The position numbers and the translations under genes are program-made. Shown one piece after another: positions 43,153 to 50,266 of a stretch of DNA of 63,976 nt. The notes under the pieces are model-generated. The model was given only the letters and a program-made list of their open reading frames with translations. It made no database searches and was not told the DNA's origin. The stretch's first letter is position 1. Each line of letters begins with the position of its first letter. The stretch comes from JASEHD01 sp964471945 (GTDB lineage Bacteria; Bacteroidota; Ignavibacteria; UBA10030; SZUA-254): the NCBI GenBank assembly GCA_964471945.1, contig CAYYIJ010000003.1, forward strand, positions 1 through 63,976. Reading direction: 5' to 3'.

Positions 43153-44316
43153 ATGAAAATACACGAATACCAAGGTAAAGAAATTTTAAAGAAATTTGGT
43201 GTGCCAACTCCACAAGGCGGAGTAGCTTTTTCTGTCGATGAGGCAGTGAAAGTTGCTCAAGCAATCGGTGGATCTGTTTGGGTTGTAAAAGCACAGATTC
43301 ACGCTGGCGGTCGTGGGAAAGGTGGTGGTGTAAAAGTCGCTAAAAGTTTAGATGAAGTCAGACAGCTCGCTTCTCAAATTTTGGGAATGAGATTGGTAAC
43401 TCATCAAACCGGACCAGAAGGAAAAATTGTTAAACGACTTCTTATCGAACAAGGAATCTCAATTGCAAAAGAGTTGTATGTTGGAATTACACTTGACCGC
43501 GCAAAATCTCAAAATGTCGTCATGGCATCTACCGAAGGTGGAGTTGAAATTGAGAAAGTAGCAGCAGAGACACCTGAGAAAATATTAAAAGAGACTGTTA
43601 ATCCAATAATTGGATTCAAAGATTTCCAAGCACGTAAGTTAGCGTTCGGTCTGGGATTAACTGGAGATGCTTTTAAAAATGCCGTAAAATTTCTACTCGC
43701 TCTTTATCGTGCTTATGAAGAATCCGATGCCTCGTTGGCTGAAATAAATCCACTCGTTATCACGACAGATGGAAAGGTTTTGGCTTTAGATGCGAAAATG
43801 AATTTCGATGACAATGCACTTTCCCGTCATGAGGATATTTTCTCCATGCGAGATTTGGATGAGGAAGAACCATTAGAGATTGAAGCATCAAAGTACAATC
43901 TTAATTACATTAAACTCGATGGCAATGTTGGTTGTATGGTTAATGGTGCCGGCTTAGCAATGGCTACGATGGACATAATCAAGCTTGCTGGTGGTGAACC
44001 AGCGAACTTCCTCGATGTAGGCGGTGGCGCAAATGTTGAAACGGTATCGAATGGTTTCAAGATTATTCTTTCAGATAAAAATGTGAAAGCAGTTCTCATT
44101 AACATCTTCGGTGGTATCGTTCGCTGCGACCGCGTTGCTAGTGGTGTGGTTGAAGCGGCGAAACAGGTAAATGTTACTTTGCCTGTTGTAGTACGTCTTG
44201 ATGGTACGAACGCTGAAGAAGCTAGAACCATTCTCGCAAATTCCGGATTGAACTTTGCGGTTGCGACAAGTTTTCAGGATGCCGCACAGAAAGTTACACA
44301 GGCAATTCACAATTAG
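43153..44316 (+). CDS. sucC: Succinate-CoA ligase, ADP-forming, beta subunit
   Basis: A 387-residue TCA-cycle enzyme. The ATP-grasp half starts MKIHEYQGKEIL with KAQIHAGGRGKGGGVK; the ligase half holds GNVGCMVNGAGLAMATMD and NIFGGIVRCD. Length is normal. sucD is not next to it; after the stop come two nuclease genes and then a DinB-like gene. The last ten codons (AQKVTQAIHN) recur in altered form at 46081, so the nuclease module entered exactly at the gene end and sucD was probably already elsewhere. Confidence 0.96.
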   Translation: MKIHEYQGKEILKKFGVPTPQGGVAFSVDEAVKVAQAIGGSVWVVKAQIHAGGRGKGGGVKVAKSLDEVRQLASQILGMRLVTHQTGPEGKIVKRLLIEQGISIAKELYVGITLDRAKSQNVVMASTEGGVEIEKVAAETPEKILKETVNPIIGFKDFQARKLAFGLGLTGDAFKNAVKFLLALYRAYEESDASLAEINPLVITTDGKVLALDAKMNFDDNALSRHEDIFSMRDLDEEEPLEIEASKYNLNYIKLDGNVGCMVNGAGLAMATMDIIKLAGGEPANFLDVGGGANVETVSNGFKIILSDKNVKAVLINIFGGIVRCDRVASGVVEAAKQVNVTLPVVVRLDGTNAEEARTILANSGLNFAVATSFQDAAQKVTQAIHN

Positions 44317-44325
44317 AAATTAAAA

Positions 44326-45009
44326 ATGCCCAAGAATCTAACACTAAGCAAGTTTAAAAAAGTTTTTCCAAAGATCAAGGAACAAGGTTGGATTAAATCT
44401 CACCGCAAAGGTCCCACAGGAATCGGTCATACGCTTGAACAATTACTTGGATTTACTGAGAATAACATTGCTCTTCCAGATTTAGGTAACATTGAATTAA
44501 AAGCTCATCGAATTGGTTCGTCTTCCATGATAACCTTATTTACATTTAACAGAAAAGCTTGGAGAATGAAACCGCTTGACGCTGTGAGGAAATATGGAAC
44601 GCCTGACGAGAACAAAAGACTAGGACTTTATTTTACGATGTCTCGAACTCCGAACAGTATGGGATTATTCCTTCACATTGAAGTAGATAAAATTTCGGTG
44701 AGGCATATTTCTGGTGAGGTTATAGCTGAGTGGGAGCTAAATACATTGGCAGAAAGATTTATGAAAAAACTTCCTGGTTTAGTTTTGGTTAGTGCTTTCA
44801 GTGAAATGCGAGGAGATATTGAGTGGTTTCAATATGACCGTGCACAATTGCTTACAGGTACGTCCCCTGACATTATTAGTAATCAACTTTGGGCGCAAAA
44901 TATTTTGTTTGATGTGAGGATGGATACCCGTCCAACAAAGAATGAATTGCAATTTCTTGTTAAAAGTAATTCGCTTCAATGGTCTTTCAGCAACTGGGCT
45001 GATATATGA
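44326..45009 (+). CDS. MvaI/BcnI-type restriction endonuclease
   Basis: A 227-residue nuclease. The family blocks are GPTGIGHTLEQLLGFTEN with T31-E38, then LPDLGNIELKAHR, in which D52, E57 and K59 form the PD-(D/E)XK site, and SSSMITLFTF. MvaI and BcnI cut short CC[A/T/S]GG-like sites, often as monomers that nick each strand in turn; the site here cannot be predicted. The gene begins nine bases after sucC and its stop overlaps the next gene by four. No methyltransferase is beside it, which is unusual for a restriction enzyme. Confidence 0.82.
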   Translation: MPKNLTLSKFKKVFPKIKEQGWIKSHRKGPTGIGHTLEQLLGFTENNIALPDLGNIELKAHRIGSSSMITLFTFNRKAWRMKPLDAVRKYGTPDENKRLGLYFTMSRTPNSMGLFLHIEVDKISVRHISGEVIAEWELNTLAERFMKKLPGLVLVSAFSEMRGDIEWFQYDRAQLLTGTSPDIISNQLWAQNILFDVRMDTRPTKNELQFLVKSNSLQWSFSNWADI

Positions 45010-46052
45010 GAAGCACACCTATGGTCCACAAAGTTAGAATGACATTTTATCCAATGGCTGGGAGCGTGTCGGAACAGTTTAATAATTTACTGCAAACAAT
45101 TCAGTGGTTGCACGTAAATGAGCCTACGCCCAACGAAGCTTACGAGTGGCTCAAGAATAATTTTGGGCTGAGTCATTATTTTGCACGGGATGTCTACACT
45201 GTATTATTAATCAGTAGCGGATTAGTTAAAGTAAGTAACGGGAGATGTCATTTAACCTCAGATGGAAAAGTTATACTGGCAACATCCTCTCCTGTCACTT
45301 TGTTAGAAGTATTTGAAAAATCATTTGCTGGGGTTGCTGCAATTCTTGAAATCTTACGGGCTCAATCGAACGTCTCATCTGAAAAACTCAAAGCAGCATG
45401 GTTTGAGTTGGTTAAAGAAAGATTCCCAAGGATGAAAGATTGGAGTAAGAAGACTGTAAGTAATCAATGTGGTCACAGAATTAATTGGCTACGTGCAATG
45501 GGATTTATAACTGTAGATTCGGGAATATTATCATTATCAAAAAGCGGTTGGGAATTTGTTTATCAACATCCACCTGAAGCAATTGCTATTCAGCGACATG
45601 AAGTAAAAAAGCAGGAAAAACAAATTGACGAATTAACACTCGATCAATTTCAAGCGTTTGATACCTTGACAGAAAAATCTTTTTCTTTACGACAAGTTCT
45701 CGTTCGTGATCGAGCTTTTCGTGCTGTTGTGAGTGGACAATATAATTATCACTGCGCAGTTTGTGGATTTCGCCTTCAAGTGCCTCGTGGAGTCTACGAA
45801 GCTGAGGCGGCACATATAATTCCCAAAAGTAAACATGGTTCTGATGACCCACGTAATGGAATTTGCCTATGCAGTACTTGCCATTGGGTGTTTGATGAAG
45901 GAATAATATCTGTTAAGCCAGAAAAATTATCTGTACTAACTGCAAGCTATCTGAAATTGAAGGGCAATTTGATACGTACGGTTTCAAATCAAAAATATGC
46001 ACCATCAGAGGAAGCCTTGAGTTGGCATAATGAAAATATATTTCTAAGCTAA
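45006..46052 (+). CDS. Winged-helix/HNH endonuclease, partner of the MvaI-type nuclease
   Basis: A 348-residue protein. The first 190 residues are helical with winged-helix-like repeats (EAYEWLKNNFGLSHYFARD, then LLISSGLVKVSNG and a later INWLRAMGFITVDSGILSLS). The C-terminal HNH domain has C250-x2-C253 in YHCAVCGF, H270 in AAHIIPKSKHG and CSTCHWVFDEG. This is the pattern of HNH_2 nucleases found with restriction systems. The ATGA overlap with the preceding nuclease implies one functional unit. The role could be a second nuclease, or a specificity or control subunit. Confidence 0.75.
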   Translation: MRSTPMVHKVRMTFYPMAGSVSEQFNNLLQTIQWLHVNEPTPNEAYEWLKNNFGLSHYFARDVYTVLLISSGLVKVSNGRCHLTSDGKVILATSSPVTLLEVFEKSFAGVAAILEILRAQSNVSSEKLKAAWFELVKERFPRMKDWSKKTVSNQCGHRINWLRAMGFITVDSGILSLSKSGWEFVYQHPPEAIAIQRHEVKKQEKQIDELTLDQFQAFDTLTEKSFSLRQVLVRDRAFRAVVSGQYNYHCAVCGFRLQVPRGVYEAEAAHIIPKSKHGSDDPRNGICLCSTCHWVFDEGIISVKPEKLSVLTASYLKLKGNLIRTVSNQKYAPSEEALSWHNENIFLS

Positions 46053-46080
46053 AAAACGTAAAGGCAAAAAGAAATAACAA

Positions 46081-46113
46081 GTACAAAAAGTTACTCAAGC
46101 AATACAAAATTAG
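46081..46113 (+). pseudogene. Displaced second copy of the sucC 3' end
   Basis: These 33 bases encode VQKVTQAIQN and TAG, against AQKVTQAIHN and TAG at 44284-44316. The DNA agrees at 27 of 33 positions. Four of the six differences are synonymous (two CAG/CAA, ACA/ACT, ATT/ATA) and two change a residue. There is an in-frame stop six bases upstream, so it is not translated. It marks the right end of the nuclease cassette and lies 13 bp before the DinB-like gene. Confidence 0.85.
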
Positions 46114-46126
46114 AAGGAAAATCAAA

Positions 46127-46639
46127 ATGAAAAAGATCGATAAAAATCCTTATGCGAAACAACTCATGCTTTATGTAGTTGATAAAACTCCATTGGAAGT
46201 ATATGAATCGACACCTGCGGCAATTGCTAAAGCGAAACGAGGATTAAAAAATAATCAGCTTCAGAAACCGCCGAGGAAGGGGAAGTGGTCGATTGCTGAG
46301 ATAATTTCTCACCTCACTGACGGAGAGATTGTTATCGCTTATCGTATTAGAAAAATTCTCTCAGAACCTGGTTCAAAGATTGAATCATACGATCAAAACA
46401 AGTGGGCGAAGAATCTTAGTTATTATAAAGCTGATTGTAAGAAAAAATTAGCTCTCTTCACAGCGGTAAGACAAGCTAATGTTGAACTATTAAAGTCTTT
46501 AACATCGAAGGAGTGGAAGCGTTTTGGAATTCATGCCGAACGAGGCAAAGAAAGTTTAGAGCAGATGATTCTTTTATATGCAGGCCATGATATGAACCAT
46601 CTCAAGCAAATTGAGAAAATTCGAAATCTATTTATTTAA
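46127..46639 (+). CDS. DinB-like (DfsB/DUF664-type) putative metal-dependent protein
   Basis: A 170-residue four-helix protein. The three-His metal pattern of the DinB superfamily is visible in IAEIISHLTDGE and in YAGHDMNHLKQIE. Characterised members use the site for thiol transfer (bacillithiol- or mycothiol-dependent transferases) or hydrolysis; many remain unassigned. Since the displaced sucC end lies immediately upstream, this gene was probably the original neighbour of sucC before the cassette arrived. Its start is ATG with AGAAGG nearby. Confidence 0.82.
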   Translation: MKKIDKNPYAKQLMLYVVDKTPLEVYESTPAAIAKAKRGLKNNQLQKPPRKGKWSIAEIISHLTDGEIVIAYRIRKILSEPGSKIESYDQNKWAKNLSYYKADCKKKLALFTAVRQANVELLKSLTSKEWKRFGIHAERGKESLEQMILLYAGHDMNHLKQIEKIRNLFI

Positions 46640-46647
46640 CATTTTTA

Positions 46648-46692
46648 CTTTGCGGCATTTGCGAGATATTATTTCACGCAAAGAGCGCAAAG
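46648..46692. repeat. CTTTGCG-type hairpin before tpiA
   Basis: Arms CTTTGCGGCATTTGCG (46648-46663) and CGCAAAGAGCGCAAAG (46677-46692) pair at 13 of 16 positions around a 13-base loop, followed by TACGCAAAAAGG. It belongs to the same word family as 41492-41557. It may affect tpiA transcription or simply be a mobile palindrome. Confidence 0.65.
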
Positions 46693-46714
46693 TACGCAAA
46701 AAGGGAAAAGATTT

Positions 46715-47485
46715 ATGAGAAAGAAAGTTATAGCGGGCAATTGGAAGATGAATAATGACATCCACCAAACAGCTATACTTATAAATGAGATAAAAGAGCG
46801 GATGAAAGATTTCCGTAGTGAAGTAGATGTAATAATCTGTCCACCGTTTACATCATTACTTATTGCCAAATCATTTATCAAAGATTCGCCGATTAAGCTT
46901 GGAGCACAAAATATGTCGCAGCACGAGGAGGGTGCATACACGGGTGAAGTATCTGCAAGGATGTTAACCGTTATCGGCTGTGAGTATGTTATTCTTGGAC
47001 ACTCAGAACGCCGCCAGTATTATAAAGAAAACGATGAACTCGTAAATCTCAAAATAAAACAAGCATTAAAAGTTGGCTTGACACCTATAGTTTGCATTGG
47101 TGAAACTCTGGAAGAAAGAGAAGCCGGGATTACAGATAAAATAATCACAGCACAAATCAAGGGAGTGTTACATGAACTAACGTCATCTGAAGTTGAAAAA
47201 CTTGTTATTGCCTATGAACCTGTATGGTCAATTGGGACAGGAAAAAACGCAACGCCAGAGCAGGCAAATCATGTTCACAAACTCATACGTAAATTAATCA
47301 GCCAAATGTATTCATGGGCGTTAGCTGAAAAGATTATTGTTTTATATGGGGGCAGTATGAATGCACAAAATGCAAGTTCGCTTTTGAACCAATCGGATAT
47401 TGATGGTGGACTGATCGGCGGGGCGAGCTTAAAAGCAGACAGTTTCATGGCAATTATACAGGCGGGTGTGGAGGGGTCTAAATAA
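46715..47485 (+). CDS. tpiA: Triosephosphate isomerase
   Basis: A 256-residue glycolytic TIM-barrel enzyme. GNWKMN holds the catalytic Lys, GHSERRQYY the His and AYEPVWSIGTGK the Glu. The phosphate loop ends with YGGSMNAQNA and GLIGGASLK. Length is normal. It stands alone after the DinB-like gene, with the CTTTGCG hairpin directly upstream. The 187 bp that follow contain no gene. Confidence 0.97.
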   Translation: MRKKVIAGNWKMNNDIHQTAILINEIKERMKDFRSEVDVIICPPFTSLLIAKSFIKDSPIKLGAQNMSQHEEGAYTGEVSARMLTVIGCEYVILGHSERRQYYKENDELVNLKIKQALKVGLTPIVCIGETLEEREAGITDKIITAQIKGVLHELTSSEVEKLVIAYEPVWSIGTGKNATPEQANHVHKLIRKLISQMYSWALAEKIIVLYGGSMNAQNASSLLNQSDIDGGLIGGASLKADSFMAIIQAGVEGSK

Positions 47486-47672
47486 CCAAAATGTGAAATT
47501 ATGGTTGCATTCGCTCCTATAATTTATTATATTTAAATACTTTTTTATTAAAGCATGATTATTTGTTCAACCAACTGACACCTTTTAAATTTAAATGTAT
47601 GTTGGAAAGAAATAACAATCACAAACGGGTAAAAAACCCATAATCATCATATCAATAAAACATAGTAATTCG

Positions 47673-50264
47673 TTGCGCATGTTTGTAATACTTGCGCTTT
47701 TCAACAGTATTTTCTCTTCCTTTGGAAATTCTCAAGTTTTCCGAACGCCATTTGATAAAAAAATTTTTGTTAATGGCAATCCAACTCGGATGGGAGCCGA
47801 TGCGGCAATGTTTCCAGATTCGCCAACGCGATTGAAAATCGATCTTTCTGGCACTTGGAAATTCAGTTTAGATGGGAAAACCTGGGGCACCGTCGAGGTT
47901 CCAAGTGCGTTTGATTTTACTGGCAAAGTGATTTTCCAACGGGCATTGGAAATCAAGCGTGAGATGCTCGATAAATATACGTTTTTACTTGTAGTTTATG
48001 GAATTAACTATCAAAGCGAGATTACAATTAATGGCAACTTCGTTGGGAGGCACGTCGGCGGCTATACATCAGTTGTTTTACCGATTCAAAATAATACATT
48101 ACAGGTAGGGACCGAAAATTCAATAACGATTTCTGTCAATAATGAATTAACACCAAGAACAACTGTTCCCCTCAGGCAACAGGTTGGTGGATGGCGCTCT
48201 TATTGTGGTATCTTCAGAGATATTTATATTCTTGCAGTACCAAAACTATTCGTTGACGATTTGAAAACAACATCGAGTATTTCTCCAGACTTCAAATCAG
48301 CTAAAATATCTGTGCATTGTAACATAACCGATAGATGGTCAGGACTTAAATCTGAATCGGGAGGTTTGCTTGGATTTCAAGTAGAAGCTTATGATAAACT
48401 TAGCGGTGAGATAGTCGGACGTAGCAGTATCACGCCATTTACACCACATATTAATAAGACAATTTCAGTGAATACAGATATTCTGGTTCCCAATCCGAAA
48501 CTCTGGTCTCCAGAGATTCCCGATCTTTATTTATTGAAATGTCAACTTGTTCGAAGTGTTGGTAAAGAGATCACACTGCTCGACGAATACAGCGTGGATG
48601 TTGGAATTCGGAGTATTCTTTGGAAAGATGGTCGGCTGATTCTTAATAATAGTTTGTTAATTTTGAAAGGTATACTTTGGCAGGAAGATCATGATGTGTT
48701 CGGATCAGCAATGACCTATGAGGCATTAGAACGGGATATAGTATCAATAAAAACGCTCGGCGCAAATTTGATACGTTTTCTTTATCCACCTCACCCATAT
48801 ATGCTGAACTTGTGTGATAGATACGGTATATTTGTGCTGGAGGAGATTCCTGTTACCGATGTACCGCATGAGATTATATCCAGAGAATATTATCAAGAAA
48901 TGGTAACAACTTATGCAAAAGAAATGGTTCAACGAGATCGAAATCATGTATCGGTGCTGGGCTGGGGAATTGGAGATGAAATTGATGCCCCGACATCTTT
49001 CTCGTGCGAGTTTGTAAATGGTTTAAGAAATATCATCAGATCGCTCGATAATCGGTCAGTCTTCTTTGCAACTCGTAATATGAATAACCCATGCTTTGAT
49101 TACGTTGATATTGCTGCGTTAAATAGTTATGGTGATGAGCCAAAGGATTACCGAGAAGCGCTTAAAGCATTTGCGGTAAAGTATCCTGAAAAACCGATTA
49201 TCGTTGTACGATACGGGAGAAATGTCGAGCCTGGTAATCACTCTGGTTACAGCGATCCATACTCGATGGAATCTCAGGCACGGTATGCAATGCAGTTCTA
49301 TAGCGCATTGAAAGAGATGAAGTTGGTTGGAAGTGTACTTTGGTCTTATAACGATTGGCGATCAGATCGCCCTTCTCTAGCGACTCGCTCTAATGATCCA
49401 TATTTATGTGCAATGGGGGTTGTAAGTCACGCTCGTGAGAAACGGACAGCATTTGATGTTGTGCGCGCATTGTATAACGATGAAAAAGTACAGGCATTAC
49501 CAGTCGGAAATTTTTCATCGAATACACCAATCGTTTATGTTATTTCAGGATTTATCATGCTGATATCGTTTGCGTTTATGTATAATGCAATCCGCCGGTT
49601 CAGAGATGGTGTGAATCGGTCGTTTTTTCGAACGTATAATTTTTTTGCAGATGTGCGAGACCAGCGCATCCTTACTTATGTTCATACTTCATTTCTTGCG
49701 ATCATTATCTCAGTCACGGGCGCTACGCTTCTTTCAAGTATTTTTACTCATTATAGAGATAATCTCTTGATAGATAATTTATTGAGTCAGGTCATGCCAG
49801 ATGTGCTTAAGGAATGGTTTATATATCTCGTATGGTATCCATATTATTTTATACTGATTATTTCAGGAATCATTTTCCTGAAATTTATCCTATTGTCTCT
49901 TTTCATTAAGTTCTTATCGATGTTGGTTAAGACGCGTGTGTTATTCTATCATGCATTTTCTGTTACAATATGGTCGTCTTCACCATATATTATTTTAATT
50001 CCGTTCGCAATGATCATTTTTCGATTGATGGAAACCGAGTTTTATATAATTCCAATATTTATTCTTATAGCTCTTATTAGTTTTTGGGTGTTGCTGCGAT
50101 TATTAAAGGGTGTATCGATTATTTTCGATGTGTTCCCTATAAAGGTATACACCATCGGATTCTTAATTCTGATTATTGCTTGTATTGCCGTTTATGGGTA
50201 TCTTGATTATACAAAATCGGCAGTCATCTATCTAAAATATTTTTTACAAACAGCTAACTATTAA
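47673..50264 (+). CDS. GH2-like protein with altered nucleophile and a C-terminal membrane domain
   Basis: An 863-residue protein. A signal peptide is followed by a GH2 jelly roll (LSGTWKFSLDGKTWGTVEVP), an Ig-like domain and a TIM barrel. The acid/base Glu is kept (E436 in GWGIGDE), but the nucleophile position in the usual [T/S]E[YF]G motif reads V-V-R513-Y-G, so normal retaining catalysis is doubtful. From about residue 617 a domain of six or so membrane helices replaces the usual end. The start is TTG at 47673, or ATG two codons later. It lies two bases before smc. Possible roles are carbohydrate binding or sensing, or a new activity. Confidence 0.7.
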   Translation: MRMFVILALFNSIFSSFGNSQVFRTPFDKKIFVNGNPTRMGADAAMFPDSPTRLKIDLSGTWKFSLDGKTWGTVEVPSAFDFTGKVIFQRALEIKREMLDKYTFLLVVYGINYQSEITINGNFVGRHVGGYTSVVLPIQNNTLQVGTENSITISVNNELTPRTTVPLRQQVGGWRSYCGIFRDIYILAVPKLFVDDLKTTSSISPDFKSAKISVHCNITDRWSGLKSESGGLLGFQVEAYDKLSGEIVGRSSITPFTPHINKTISVNTDILVPNPKLWSPEIPDLYLLKCQLVRSVGKEITLLDEYSVDVGIRSILWKDGRLILNNSLLILKGILWQEDHDVFGSAMTYEALERDIVSIKTLGANLIRFLYPPHPYMLNLCDRYGIFVLEEIPVTDVPHEIISREYYQEMVTTYAKEMVQRDRNHVSVLGWGIGDEIDAPTSFSCEFVNGLRNIIRSLDNRSVFFATRNMNNPCFDYVDIAALNSYGDEPKDYREALKAFAVKYPEKPIIVVRYGRNVEPGNHSGYSDPYSMESQARYAMQFYSALKEMKLVGSVLWSYNDWRSDRPSLATRSNDPYLCAMGVVSHAREKRTAFDVVRALYNDEKVQALPVGNFSSNTPIVYVISGFIMLISFAFMYNAIRRFRDGVNRSFFRTYNFFADVRDQRILTYVHTSFLAIIISVTGATLLSSIFTHYRDNLLIDNLLSQVMPDVLKEWFIYLVWYPYYFILIISGIIFLKFILLSLFIKFLSMLVKTRVLFYHAFSVTIWSSSPYIILIPFAMIIFRLMETEFYIIPIFILIALISFWVLLRLLKGVSIIFDVFPIKVYTIGFLILIIACIAVYGYLDYTKSAVIYLKYFLQTANY

Positions 50265-50266
50265 AA

